DNA of 30,999 bases from DASUZD01 sp036377055 (GTDB lineage Bacteria; Actinomycetota; Thermoleophilia; Gaiellales; Gaiellaceae): positions 1 to 30,999 of the forward strand of contig DASUZD010000041.1 of the NCBI GenBank assembly GCA_036377055.1, in the 5' to 3' direction. Positions within the stretch are counted from its first letter, which is position 1; every line of letters starts with the position of its first letter. Of this stretch, positions 14,465 through 24,669 are shown piece by piece. Under the pieces are notes generated by a model. The model saw only the letters and a program-made list of their open reading frames with translations. It made no database searches and was not told where the DNA came from. The translations under genes and the position numbers were made by a program.

Positions 14465-16036
14465 CTAACCGAGCTGGGCGTCGTACGTCCCGAACTCGTC
14501 GCGGAGCGCGTTGCAGATCTCGCCGATCGTGCAGCGTGCGCGCAGCGCCTCCCGCATCGGGACGAGCAGGTTGCCCTCGCCTGCGGCGACGCGGCGAACC
14601 TTTGCGAGCGAGGCCGCCGCCTCCTCCGCGTTTCGCTCCGCACGCACGCGCGCCGTTCGCTCGAGCTGGCGGCGCTCCGCCTCCGGGTCCAGCCGGTGCA
14701 GCTCGATCGGCTCGGCCTCGGGCTCGACGAACCTGTTCACACCGACGATCACGCGCTCCGCCGCCTCGACCTGCGCCTGATAGCGATACGACGCGTCGTC
14801 GATCTCGCTCTGGACGAGCCCCTGCTCGATCGCCGCGACCGCGCCGCCCGCCTCGTCCACGCGCTCGATCAGCTCCCACGCGCGCTGCTCCAGCTCGTCG
14901 GTAAGCGCCTCCACGAAGTAGGCGCCGCCGAGTGGGTCGGCAGTGTCCGTGCCCCCGGCCTCGGCCGCGAGGATCTGCTGCGTGCGAAGCGCGATCTTCG
15001 CCGAGTGCTCGGTCGGGAGCGCGAGCGCCTCGTCGTACGCGTTCGTGTGCAGCGATTGCGCCCCGCCGCAGACCGCCGAGAGCGCCTGGATCGCGACCCG
15101 GACGACGTTGTTCTCGGGCTGCTGCGCGGTGAGCGTGGAGCCGCCGGTCTGCGCGTGGAAGCGCAGCGCGAGCGCCTTCGGGTTCGTCGCGGCGAACCGG
15201 TCGCGCATGATCCGCGCCCAGAGCCGGCGCGCGGCGCGGAACTTCGCCACCTCCTGGAAGAAGTGGTTGTGGGCGTTGAAGAAGAAGGAGACGCGCTCGC
15301 CGAAGTCGTCCGGCGACAGCCCAGCGTCCACGGCAGCCTGGCAGTACGCGATGCCGTCCGAGAGCGTGAAGGCGAGCTCCTGTACCGCCGTCGAGCCGGC
15401 CTCGCGGATGTGGTAGCCCGAGATCGAGATCGTGTTCCAGCGCGGGATCCGCTCCGCGCAGTACGCGAAGAGGTCGGTCGTGATCCGCATCGACGGCCGC
15501 GGCGGGAAGATGTAGTTCCCGCGGGCGATGTACTCCTTGAGGATGTCGTTCTGAACCGTGCCGCGAAGCTGGTCGCCGCGCACGCCCTGGCCCTCGGCGA
15601 CGAGCTCGTACAGGAGCAGCAAGAGCGCCGCGGGCGCGTTGATCGTCATCGACGTCGAGACCTCGCCGAGCGGGATCCCCTGGAGCAGTCGCTCCATGTC
15701 GGCGAGGGAGTCGATCGCGACGCCGGTTCGCCCGACCTCGCCTACGGCGCGCGGGTCGTCGGAGTCGTAGCCGAGCTGCGTCGGCAAGTCGAACGCGATC
15801 GAGAGCCCGCTCTGGCCGTGGTCGAGGAGGTAGCGGAACCGCGCGTTCGTCTCCTCGGCCGAGGCGAACCCTGCGTACTGACGAATCGTCCACGGCCTCC
15901 CGCGGTACATGTCCCGGTACGGGCCGCGCGTGAACGGGAACTCGCCGGGTAGCTCGAGCTCGAGGTCCTCGACCTCAGCCGCGGTATAGACCGGCTTCAG
16001 CTCGATCCCGGACTCGGTCTCGCGCTGGTTCGTCAC
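14465..16036 (-). CDS. Methylmalonyl-CoA mutase, large (catalytic) subunit without B12 domain
   Basis: The 523-residue protein is the substrate-binding barrel of acyl-CoA mutases: RPWTIRQYAGF, LSIAFDLPTQLGYDSDDP, TVQNDILKEYIARGNYIFPP, SISGYHIREAGST, RFHAQTGGSTLTAQQPENN, GGAQSLHTNAYDEAL. The Tyr in MYRGRPW and the Arg in YIARGNY are the residues found in methylmalonyl-CoA mutase; isobutyryl-CoA mutase has Phe and Gln there. The C-terminal cobalamin domain is absent, so a separate small B12-binding subunit must exist elsewhere. Function: reversible conversion of methylmalonyl-CoA to succinyl-CoA in propionate metabolism. GTG start, with TACGAT 6 nt upstream (leaderless). The gap to the divergent lipoprotein gene is only 15 bp. 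Confidence 0.88.
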   Translation of the reverse strand: MTNQRETESGIELKPVYTAAEVEDLELELPGEFPFTRGPYRDMYRGRPWTIRQYAGFASAEETNARFRYLLDHGQSGLSIAFDLPTQLGYDSDDPRAVGEVGRTGVAIDSLADMERLLQGIPLGEVSTSMTINAPAALLLLLYELVAEGQGVRGDQLRGTVQNDILKEYIARGNYIFPPRPSMRITTDLFAYCAERIPRWNTISISGYHIREAGSTAVQELAFTLSDGIAYCQAAVDAGLSPDDFGERVSFFFNAHNHFFQEVAKFRAARRLWARIMRDRFAATNPKALALRFHAQTGGSTLTAQQPENNVVRVAIQALSAVCGGAQSLHTNAYDEALALPTEHSAKIALRTQQILAAEAGGTDTADPLGGAYFVEALTDELEQRAWELIERVDEAGGAVAAIEQGLVQSEIDDASYRYQAQVEAAERVIVGVNRFVEPEAEPIELHRLDPEAERRQLERTARVRAERNAEEAAASLAKVRRVAAGEGNLLVPMREALRARCTIGEICNALRDEFGTYDAQLG

Positions 16037-16042
16037 GCGAAG

Positions 16043-16048
16043 ATCGTA
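16043..16048 (-). promoter_or_regulatory. Putative -10 box for leaderless mutase transcript
   Basis: Minus-strand TACGAT followed by 6 nt (CTTCGC) and the mutase GTG (16036). It lies in the 15-bp gap 16037-16051. The upstream promoter part must overlap the lipoprotein gene. Confidence 0.45.
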
Positions 16049-16051
16049 CGC

Positions 16052-16972
16052 ATGCGCCTTCGGCGGACGCCGATCCTCGTCGCGCTCGTCGCCGCGGGCT
16101 GCGCCTCACACGAGCGCGTCGTGCCCTGGCGACCCCTGCCGCCGTCCTCGATCGGGCGGCCGCCGCGCGCCGTGATCCCGCCCATTCCGCGCGGCGCGCG
16201 CTTCTGCGACGGACCCTCGCTCCGATTCGCGGCGGCGGGCGACGAAGGCGAGAACTCGGTCACGTGGGTGTACTGGTTCACGATCGCGAACCGCGGGCAG
16301 CGTGCCTGCGCGCTACGCGGACGGCCCACGGTGACCGTGCTTGCGACCGGAGGCCGTCCGGTCGCGGTCGCGGCGGCTCCCGGCACGTTCGGCGGCGCCT
16401 CGCTCGCGGAGCGGACGTTCGGCCTGGCGCCAGGCCATAGCGCCCAGCTGATCGTCTTCGAGACCGACACGTGCCGGATCCTCGGCCGCCGAGCGCGACG
16501 CCGCCACGCAGTGGTCGCGCTCATCGCCGCGGGACACACGGTCCGCCTCCGCCTCGCGACGTGCGTCAACGGTGTCACGCTCAGCGTCTCGCCGTTCCAG
16601 CCGGTGTTTCCGGAACGCCCGTTTCGGCCGACGCGATTTCCATTCCGCGCCACGATCCTCGGCCACCCGCACGCGCGGCGCGGCGCGACGCTCGTCTACC
16701 GCGTCCGTCTCCGAAACGTGTCCGGGCGACCCTTCCGCTTCCCGTGGTGCCCGCTCTTCAACGAGCGGGTTGCGCCGCAGAAGGGCCGGTTCTTCATGCT
16801 CAACTGCCGACCGGCCAGGACGATCGAGGCCGGGAAGACAGTCGCGTTCGTCATGCACCTCGCGCTGTCGCCGCACTTCCGTCCGGGGACGAGGACGCTT
16901 GTCTGGCGGCTCGTGAACGAGGCCGGCGTCACGCAGGCGCAGGCGAGCGCCCGGCTGACGGTCGAGCGCTGA
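16052..16972 (+). CDS. DUF4232-like secreted lipoprotein
   Basis: The 306-residue protein has a basic N-terminus, a short hydrophobic stretch and a lipobox LVAAGC (lipidated Cys17), then a Pro-rich linker. Two beta-sandwich-like halves follow, with paired Cys. The first (about 50-170: FCDGPSLRF, VYWFTIANRGQRACALRGRP) resembles actinobacterial DUF4232 domains. The second (from about 195: VYRVRLRNVSGRPFRF) resembles a further immunoglobulin-like repeat. Probably anchored on the outer face of the membrane. Function unknown. ATG start 15 bp from the divergent mutase gene. Confidence 0.75.
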   Translation: MRLRRTPILVALVAAGCASHERVVPWRPLPPSSIGRPPRAVIPPIPRGARFCDGPSLRFAAAGDEGENSVTWVYWFTIANRGQRACALRGRPTVTVLATGGRPVAVAAAPGTFGGASLAERTFGLAPGHSAQLIVFETDTCRILGRRARRRHAVVALIAAGHTVRLRLATCVNGVTLSVSPFQPVFPERPFRPTRFPFRATILGHPHARRGATLVYRVRLRNVSGRPFRFPWCPLFNERVAPQKGRFFMLNCRPARTIEAGKTVAFVMHLALSPHFRPGTRTLVWRLVNEAGVTQAQASARLTVER

Positions 16973-16973
16973 C

Positions 16974-16990
16974 ACCGGATCCGGTATCGT
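16974..16990 (+). promoter_or_regulatory. Palindromic operator with overlapping -10 box before the XRE gene
   Basis: A perfect 12-bp palindrome, ACCGGATCCGGT (16974-16985), abuts TATCGT (16985-16990), which lies 7 nt before the XRE ATG. The layout fits autoregulation by the encoded HTH protein and a leaderless transcript. Confidence 0.5.
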
Positions 16991-16997
16991 CCGGGCG

Positions 16998-17315
16998 ATG
17001 GTCTCGTGGGCGATCCTCCAGGAAGCGCGCCGCCGCGCCGGCCTCACGCAGCGGGAGCTGGCCGAGCGCGCGGGGACGTCCCAATCGGCGATCGCGCGGA
17101 TCGAGCGCGGCCGCCAGATCCCCTCGCTCGAGACGCTGCAGCGGACCGTCCGCGCCTGCGACCTCGAGCTGCGCTTCGAGCTCACTCCACGCGACACGAC
17201 GCAGGACGCTGCGATTCGCGCGTCGCTCGCCCTCACGCCACAGGAGCGATTGGAGCAGCTCGAGGAGGTGGCGGCCTTCATCCTGGCGGGGCGGCGGGCG
17301 CTCGGCGTTGCGTGA
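16998..17315 (+). CDS. XRE-family HTH protein, probable antitoxin partner
   Basis: The 105-residue protein has an N-terminal Cro/CI-type HTH (LTQRELAERAGTSQSAIARIERG, about residues 15-37, with TLQRTVRACDLELRFEL closing the domain). A C-terminal helical tail contains LTPQERLEQLEEVAAFI. The pattern is that of HTH proteins widely paired with a nucleotidyltransferase gene in Actinomycetota. The next gene overlaps or abuts it. A palindrome overlaps its promoter. Expected role: DNA-binding repressor and possible neutraliser of the partner. Confidence 0.82.
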   Translation: MVSWAILQEARRRAGLTQRELAERAGTSQSAIARIERGRQIPSLETLQRTVRACDLELRFELTPRDTTQDAAIRASLALTPQERLEQLEEVAAFILAGRRALGVA

Positions 17316-17779
17316 CGAGCACTCGCGCCCGCGCTCATTCCGCCCATCGGCGATGCTCGCCGCGCTCGAGAAGGCGGGCGTCGACTACATCGTGATCGGG
17401 GGCCTCGCGGCGGGACTCAGAGGGGCCACGCACGTGACGTTCGACCTCGACATCACGCCAACGCGCAGTCGCGACAACCTCGACCGTCTTGCGGACGCCC
17501 TCCGCGCTTTGAACGCGCGGCTGGTTGACGTACCGGACGAGGTGGCGGCCGCGTTTCAGCTCGACGGGCTGGCACTCGGCAACGGGTCGATCTGGAACTT
17601 CGCCACCGATCACGGCGGTCTCGACGTCGCTTTCGAGCCGAGCGGCACAGGTGGTTACAGCGATCTGATTCGCTCGGCGTCTCCGGTCGAGCTCGAGGGG
17701 GTCACCGTTCGCGTCGCAGCGCTCGCAGACGTGATCCGTTCCAAAAAGGCTGCGGATCGGCCGCGCGACCGAGCCGTTC

Positions 17780-19761
<1,982 letters not shown>

Positions 19762-19762
<1 letters not shown>

Positions 19763-19767
19763 ACGCT
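19762..19767 (+). promoter_or_regulatory. Putative -10 box before the MoaD-MoaE gene
   Basis: TACGCT lies 6 nt before GTG 19774 and supports that codon over GTG 19771. The box overlaps the ftsH start codon region. Confidence 0.4.
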
Positions 19768-19773
19768 TACGTG

Positions 19774-20412
19774 GTGCTCGTCACGATAAAGCTGTTCGCC
19801 GGTCTGCGGGAGCGTGCGGGATGGTCGCACCGCGAGCTCGAGCTTCCTGACGGCGCCCGGATCGGCGACGTCTGGGGACAGCTCGACCTCGGGACACAGC
19901 CGCGCGGCCTCCTCTACGCGCTGAACAAGGGCTACGCCGACCGCTCGACGACGCTCTCGGAGGGGGACGAGCTCGCGTTGATCCCGCCCGTCTCAGGCGG
20001 CTCGTTCCGGCTCTCCGAGGAAGCGCTCTCGCTCGACGCGGTGGTCGACGAAGTGCGGACCGAGGAGGCCGGAGCGATCGCGACCTTCGTCGGCACGACG
20101 CGAATCGAGTCGCGCGGCCGCCGCGTCCGCTGGCTCGACTACGAGGCGTACCCGGAGATGGCCGAAGACGTGATGGCCCAGATCGCGGACGACCTGAAGC
20201 GCCGCTACCGGCTGTGCGAGGTCGCGATCCACCACCGCGTGGGGCGCGTCGACATCGGCGAACCGTCGGTCGTGATCGCCGTCTCGGCGCCACACCGAGG
20301 CGACGCGCTGGCCGCCTGCAAGGACGCCATCGACACCCTCAAGGAAACCGTCCCGCTGTGGAAGAAGGAGGTCTACGAAGGCGGCGAGGAGTGGATCGGG
20401 AAGGGCTCTTAA
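19774..20412 (+). CDS. MoaD-MoaE fusion, molybdopterin synthase
   Basis: The 212-residue protein joins both subunits of molybdopterin synthase, which inserts sulfur into cyclic pyranopterin monophosphate. Residues 1-76 are MoaD: VTIKLFAGLRERAG at the start, LALIPPVSGG at its end, with the Gly75-Gly76 that is normally the free, thiocarboxylated C-terminus. Residues 77-212 are MoaE: GAIATFVGTTR, IHHRVGRVDIGEPSVVIAVSAPHR, and catalytic lysines K190 and K197 in TLKETVPLWKKE. In Mycobacterium tuberculosis the similar MoaX is cleaved after Gly-Gly to become active, and the same may be needed here. Two GTG codons in a row (19771, 19774); the second fits the -10 spacing. Confidence 0.92.
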   Translation: MLVTIKLFAGLRERAGWSHRELELPDGARIGDVWGQLDLGTQPRGLLYALNKGYADRSTTLSEGDELALIPPVSGGSFRLSEEALSLDAVVDEVRTEEAGAIATFVGTTRIESRGRRVRWLDYEAYPEMAEDVMAQIADDLKRRYRLCEVAIHHRVGRVDIGEPSVVIAVSAPHRGDALAACKDAIDTLKETVPLWKKEVYEGGEEWIGKGS

Positions 20413-20696
20413 GGGGCGCCGGGCCCTCGCATGTTGTGGATCTCGTACTCCTCGCGGGGCGGCGGCCCGCCCTCCGGCGGCGCGGCGCCGATCCGCTCCA
20501 TTGCCGGCATGAGCGTCTCGCGCTCGAAGCGCTCGTAGGCCTCCTTCGACTCCCAGACGTCGACGATCCGCATCCGGCCGTCCTTCTTGGACGACGTGTG
20601 CAGGATCAGCCCTTCGGGATCCTCGCTGATCGCGGCATTGACCTGGTCGTACTCCTCCGGCCCGACTGGAAGCTCGCTGATGAACCCCCACGCCAT
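20409..20696 (-). CDS. Small ferredoxin-fold (antibiotic-biosynthesis-monooxygenase-like) protein
   Basis: The 95-residue protein has the dimeric alpha-beta barrel pattern of ABM/EthD-type domains: AWGFISELPVGPEEYDQVNAAI, LILHTSSKKDGRMRIVDVWESKEAYERFERETLMPAM. No catalytic residue can be named and no partner gene points to a pathway, so it may be an oxygenase or a stress-response fold. ATG start with a good Shine-Dalgarno site GGGAGGA about 5 nt upstream. Its stop overlaps the end of the convergent MoaD-MoaE gene by 4 nt. Confidence 0.75.
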   Translation of the reverse strand: MAWGFISELPVGPEEYDQVNAAISEDPEGLILHTSSKKDGRMRIVDVWESKEAYERFERETLMPAMERIGAAPPEGGPPPREEYEIHNMRGPGAP

Positions 20697-20734
20697 CGTG
20701 TCCTCCCTTCGTCGATGCCTGCCCCGGGCGGAGT

Positions 20735-22147
20735 CTAGGTTTCTTCCGCGAGCTCGTGCGCGGCAGGCTCAGGCGGCGGGCTCCGGAGCAGGACGACGAG
20801 GCCGAGCGCGAGCCAGAGCGTGACCACGACCGGGGCGTAGCGCGTCGGCGAGGTCGGGAGCGGATGCACGGACTTCCACGCCGCCCAGACGAGCGCTGCC
20901 GTCGACGCGACCGGGAAGAGCAAGTGCAGCACCGGGTTCAGCTCGCGCCGGGCCTCGCCGGTGAAGTAGCGGACGACGCCGAGGTTCCCCGCGCCGTAGA
21001 TGAAGACGAGCGCGAGGCTGAACACGAGCCCGAGGAGCACGAACGCCTGGAACGGCCCGACCCATGCGCCCAGGCCGAGGCCGAGGACGAGCACGTCCGC
21101 GAGCTGGAGCGCGATCGCGCGCGTCGGGGTCCTATAGCGCGGGTGCAGCTCCGCGAGCCCGCGCGGTAAGGCGCCGTCGCGCGCCATCGAGTACCACATC
21201 CGGGTGGCGACGTTGTTGCACGCGACCGCCACGCCCAGGGCAGAGTTGAGCAACGCGAAGAGGACGAGCACCCACGCGCTGCCCCAGAGCCGCTGCGCGA
21301 GCACGAACGTCGGGAACTGGCGCGAGAAGAGGAAGCCGAAGAGGTCGTTCGTGCCCCAGCCGACGAGGATCCCCCACGAGCAGAAGACCATGAAGACGCC
21401 CATCCCGACGAGCGAGACCACCATGGCGAGCGGGACGGCGCGCCGCGCGGCGCGGCTCTCCTCCGCGAGCGGCGCCGCTGCCTCCCAGCCCGAATAGCTC
21501 CCGATCGAGAAGACGATCGCGAGGTAGAGGCCGCGCAGGGTCGGCGAGGTCGAGAAGCGGAACGGCTCCGCGTTCACGCCTCCAGAGCCTGGATCGACGA
21601 TCCCCGAGATCGCGAGCGCGACGACGATCGCGACCTCGGCGAGGCCGAGGACGACGAGCGTCCGCACCGAGAGCTGGATCCCGCGGTGCGCGACGACGGC
21701 CGTGAGGCACGCGCCGCCGGCGAGCCACACCCACCACGGCACGTGGACGCCGTACTCGGCGCGGAGCGAGGCGTCGAGGATCGAGCCGAGGTAGGCGAGC
21801 ATGAAACCCGGCAGGATCGGCGAGTAGAGCGCGTACATCCAGGCGGTCAGGAAGCCGGCGCGCGCCCCGAGCGTCCGGCTCGTGTACGCGTAGTAGCCGC
21901 CCGCGGACGGAAACCGCTTCGCGAGCTCCGCCGCCGACAGCGCGAGCATGAGCGCGATCCCGAACGAGACGACGAGGGCGAGCGGCACGGCCGCGCCGGC
22001 GAAGAGGACGAGAAACTGGAGCGAGAGCAGCAGCGTGACGGCCGGCGCGAGGTGCGTCGTCGACTGGAGCAGGACGCCTGGAAGGCCGATCGCGCCCTCC
22101 CGCAGGGCCCGTGCCGGCGCTCCCGTACCCTTCGCGGACGATGCCAC
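20735..22147 (-). CDS. APC-superfamily amino acid permease
   Basis: The 470-residue protein has about 12 membrane helices. The first helix region (GAIGLPGVLLQSTTHLAPAVTLLLSLQF) holds a Gly-rich unwound segment typical of APC transporters. FPSAGGYYAYTSRTLGARAGFLTAWMY is the conserved helix 2-3 motif. It would import amino acids or amines by cation symport or exchange; substrate unknown. The GTG start (22147) makes its 5' end overlap the start of the divergent aminopeptidase gene by 7 nt. Confidence 0.88.
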   Translation of the reverse strand: MASSAKGTGAPARALREGAIGLPGVLLQSTTHLAPAVTLLLSLQFLVLFAGAAVPLALVVSFGIALMLALSAAELAKRFPSAGGYYAYTSRTLGARAGFLTAWMYALYSPILPGFMLAYLGSILDASLRAEYGVHVPWWVWLAGGACLTAVVAHRGIQLSVRTLVVLGLAEVAIVVALAISGIVDPGSGGVNAEPFRFSTSPTLRGLYLAIVFSIGSYSGWEAAAPLAEESRAARRAVPLAMVVSLVGMGVFMVFCSWGILVGWGTNDLFGFLFSRQFPTFVLAQRLWGSAWVLVLFALLNSALGVAVACNNVATRMWYSMARDGALPRGLAELHPRYRTPTRAIALQLADVLVLGLGLGAWVGPFQAFVLLGLVFSLALVFIYGAGNLGVVRYFTGEARRELNPVLHLLFPVASTAALVWAAWKSVHPLPTSPTRYAPVVVTLWLALGLVVLLRSPPPEPAAHELAEET

Positions 22148-23109
22148 GGACCCGAGCGTACGAGACGCCGGGGTGGACGCAGAACCTGATCCGCGCGTCG
22201 CGCCTCGAGCAGGGCGAGCGCGTGGCCGTCGTCGTCGACGAGCCGCTCGTCGAGGAGGGGTCGCAGCTCCTGGCCGCGCTACAGGACGCGGGCGCCACCC
22301 CGCGGCTCGAGCTCTGGGCAGGCAAGCGGCCGCTCGCGCACGCGCCGCCGGGCGCGCTGGAGGCCGTGCGCGACGCCTCGCTCCTGCTCTTCCTCGCGCA
22401 GGCTCCGCGCGGCGACGAGGCCGCGGCGCGGTTCGAGCTGAGCGAGGGCCTGCTCGGGCGCGGCGGGCGCGGCATCTTCCTCGGCTTCGTCGACGGCGCG
22501 CTGCTCCGGGGCGAGCTCTCGGAGCCGGGCGTCGACCTCTCCGACACCGCGCGGAGCCTGCTCGCGGAGGTCGAGGGCTCGCGCGAGCTGCACGTCGGAG
22601 GCGCGGCCGGAACGGACCTGACGCTTCGCGTCGAGGGGCGGCCGTGGCTGTCGGACGCGCTCCCGCTCGGGCCGGGCGACCTCGCGAACTATCCGAACGG
22701 CGAGATCTTCATCGCCCCGCACGCGGACGGGGCCGAAGGCGTGCTCGTCATCGACCTGACGATCCCGTACACGGTCGAGGGGCTCGTCGACGAGCCGGTG
22801 ACGATGCGCTTCGAGCGCGGACGCGCGGTCGCGATCGAGGGTGGCCGCGCAGCTCAGATGCTGCGCGAGCTCGTCGGGGACGCCGGCCGAGGCGCGGACG
22901 TGATCGCGGAGCTCGGGATCGGCTTCAACTCGAACGTCACGCCGAGGGGTCACGTCATGCTCGACGAAAAGGCCGCAGGCACCGCGCATGTCGCGATCGG
23001 GCGGAACACCGGCTCGTACGGAGGGGACAACGAGGCCGAGATCCACGTCGACTGCGTCTTCTCGGACCCTCAAGTCACTGCCGACGGCCGGCCGATACAG
23101 CTACCGTGA
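22141..23109 (+). CDS. M29-family (thermophilic-type) aminopeptidase
   Basis: The 322-residue protein resembles M29/leucyl aminopeptidases: NLIRASRLEQGERVAVVVDEPL at the N-terminus, then LANYPNGEIFIAP, and a C-terminal metal site spread over IAELGIGFNSNVT, DEKAAGTAHVAIGRN and AEIHVDCVFSDPQV (Glu, His, His/Asp ligands). It would remove N-terminal residues from peptides in the cytoplasm. ATG 22141 is preferred over 22111 by family length. A TACCCT box lies 9 nt upstream. The next gene overlaps by 4 nt (GTGA), so the two are coupled. Confidence 0.82.
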   Translation: MPRTRAYETPGWTQNLIRASRLEQGERVAVVVDEPLVEEGSQLLAALQDAGATPRLELWAGKRPLAHAPPGALEAVRDASLLLFLAQAPRGDEAAARFELSEGLLGRGGRGIFLGFVDGALLRGELSEPGVDLSDTARSLLAEVEGSRELHVGGAAGTDLTLRVEGRPWLSDALPLGPGDLANYPNGEIFIAPHADGAEGVLVIDLTIPYTVEGLVDEPVTMRFERGRAVAIEGGRAAQMLRELVGDAGRGADVIAELGIGFNSNVTPRGHVMLDEKAAGTAHVAIGRNTGSYGGDNEAEIHVDCVFSDPQVTADGRPIQLP

Positions 23110-23954
23110 GCACGGTGAAGCCGCCCTACCTTCCCGAGCAGCAGGAGTACGAGCCGCAGGCCTGGCAGGCGCCGGAGGACTACCAGTACAGCCCGATCCG
23201 GCCGCAGCGGACCTGGCGCGACGTCCTGCGCCGGATCTGGGCGCCGATCGCCGCCGCCGGCGCCGCCCTCGTCAAGTACGGCGCGATCCTGTTCAAGGCG
23301 AAGTTCCTCTTCTCGATCTTCATCTCGTTCGGGGTCTACCTCTGGATCGGCGGTGTGTGGTTCGCGGTCGGGCTGATCGTCCTGCTCTTCGTGCACGAGA
23401 TGGGCCACGTGATCGAGGCGAAGCGGCAGGGGCTCCCGGTGAGCGCGCCGATGTTCATCCCACTGCTGGGCGCGATGATCACGCTGAAGCAGAACCCGCG
23501 CGACGCCTGGCACGAAGCGCGGCTCGCGCTCGCGGGCCCGATCCTCGGCTCCCTCGGCGCGGCTGCGATCTACGCGCTCGGCGTGGCCGAGGACTCGAAC
23601 CGGCTGAAGGCGATCGCGTTCCTCGGCTTCTTCATCAACCTCTTCAACTTGCTGCCGATCCCGCCGCTCGACGGCGGCCGAGCCGTCGCGGCGCTGCACC
23701 CTGCGCTCTGGCTGATCGGCCTCGTCGGGCTCGGCGCGCTCACGGTCCTGCGGCCGAACCCGATCCTGATCTTGATCCTCGTGTTCGCGGCGATGGAGCT
23801 GTGGCGCCGCTGGCAGATGCGCGGCCACCCCGCGGCGCGCGCGTACTACCGCGTGCTCCCGTGGCAGCGAGCGGCCGTGGCCGCGACGTACTTCGGGCTC
23901 GCCGCGCTGCTCGTCCTCGGCATGCACGAGACGCACGTCCCGCGCAATTTCTAG
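23106..23954 (+). CDS. M50-family site-2-type membrane metalloprotease
   Basis: The 282-residue integral membrane protein has a Tyr/Gln/Pro-rich cytoplasmic N-terminus (residues 1-36) and five or six helices. The zinc motif HEMGH is at residues 97-101 inside a helix, and the second motif NLLPIPPLDGG ends near residue 191 (third ligand D189). It cleaves transmembrane or membrane-near segments, but no anti-sigma or substrate gene is adjacent. GTG start overlaps the aminopeptidase stop. The gene ends at TAG 23952-23954, and the following LOG gene appears to begin 8 nt before that end. Confidence 0.85.
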   Translation: MSTVKPPYLPEQQEYEPQAWQAPEDYQYSPIRPQRTWRDVLRRIWAPIAAAGAALVKYGAILFKAKFLFSIFISFGVYLWIGGVWFAVGLIVLLFVHEMGHVIEAKRQGLPVSAPMFIPLLGAMITLKQNPRDAWHEARLALAGPILGSLGAAAIYALGVAEDSNRLKAIAFLGFFINLFNLLPIPPLDGGRAVAALHPALWLIGLVGLGALTVLRPNPILILILVFAAMELWRRWQMRGHPAARAYYRVLPWQRAAVAATYFGLAALLVLGMHETHVPRNF

Positions 23955-24660
23955 CTCGCACGTCGACGACCGCAGGCTGCTCGCCGCGGAGCCCGGCGAC
24001 ATCGACGGCGACGTCGCGCGGATCAGCGAGGAGTTCCGCCGCGGCTTCGAGGCGGTCGCCCGCATCGACCGGCCCGCCGTCGCGATCTTCGGCTCGGCCC
24101 GCGTCGCCGAGCACTCGGCGCCCTACCGTGAGGCCCGCGCGGTCGCCCGGCGGTTCGGCGAGCGCGGCTGGGCGGTCGTCACGGGCGGCGGCCCCGGCGT
24201 GATGGAGGCCGCCAACCGCGGCGCGAAGGAGGGAGGCGGCCTCTCGGTCGGGTTCAACATCCGGCTCCCGCACGAGCAGCACCAGAACCCCTGGCTCGAC
24301 ATCGCTTACACCTTCGACCACTTCTACGCGCGGAAGGTCTGCTTCGTGAAGCCGGCGGAAGGCTTCGTGATCTTCCCGGGCGGCTTCGGGACGCTGGACG
24401 AGCTCTTCGAGTCGCTGACGCTGATCCAGACCGGCAAAGTGCTGCACTTCCCCGTCGTCCTCTTCGACACGGACTACTGGGGCGAGCTGCTCGACTGGAT
24501 GCGCGCCGAGCTCCTGGCCGACGGGATGATCTCACCCGACGACGTCGAGCTCCTCCACTCGACCGACGATCGCGAGCGCGCCGTCGAGATCGTGCTCGAG
24601 TGCTACGAGCGGCGTTGCGCCCACGTGCCGGCGGAGCCGGAGAAGGCGGACGCTCAGTAG
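23947..24660 (+). CDS. LOG-family protein (TIGR00730-type, lysine-decarboxylase-like fold), unusual start
   Basis: The coding frame is clear well before its first ATG/GTG/TTG (GTG 24199): RPAVAIFGSAR and TGGGPGVMEAANRG belong to the LOG family (cytokinin riboside 5'-monophosphate phosphoribohydrolase type), with PGGFGTLDE at residues 144-152. No standard start exists upstream in frame. ATT at 23947 would give MSSSHVDDRRLLAAEPGD, a natural family N-terminus, and an 8-nt overlap with the M50 gene. CTG 23977 is the alternative. A sequencing error cannot be excluded. With ATT the protein is 237 residues. It probably hydrolyses nucleotide monophosphates to base and ribose-5-phosphate. Confidence 0.8.
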   Translation: MSSSHVDDRRLLAAEPGDIDGDVARISEEFRRGFEAVARIDRPAVAIFGSARVAEHSAPYREARAVARRFGERGWAVVTGGGPGVMEAANRGAKEGGGLSVGFNIRLPHEQHQNPWLDIAYTFDHFYARKVCFVKPAEGFVIFPGGFGTLDELFESLTLIQTGKVLHFPVVLFDTDYWGELLDWMRAELLADGMISPDDVELLHSTDDRERAVEIVLECYERRCAHVPAEPEKADAQ

Positions 24661-24669
24661 GCGCGCCCG

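Noticed and set aside
16037..16051. Search for a cobalamin riboswitch upstream of the B12-dependent mutase gene.
   Set aside because: The gap to the divergent gene is 15 bp and contains a -10-like box close to the start codon; there is no room for a leader RNA.
23941..23977. Programmed +1 frameshift joining the M50 protease to the LOG protein.
   Set aside because: The junction TTC-TAG-C has a stop codon in the right place, but the Phe tRNA would re-pair poorly (TTC to TCT), no stimulatory structure is evident and such a fusion makes little biological sense. Non-standard initiation or a sequence error is simpler.
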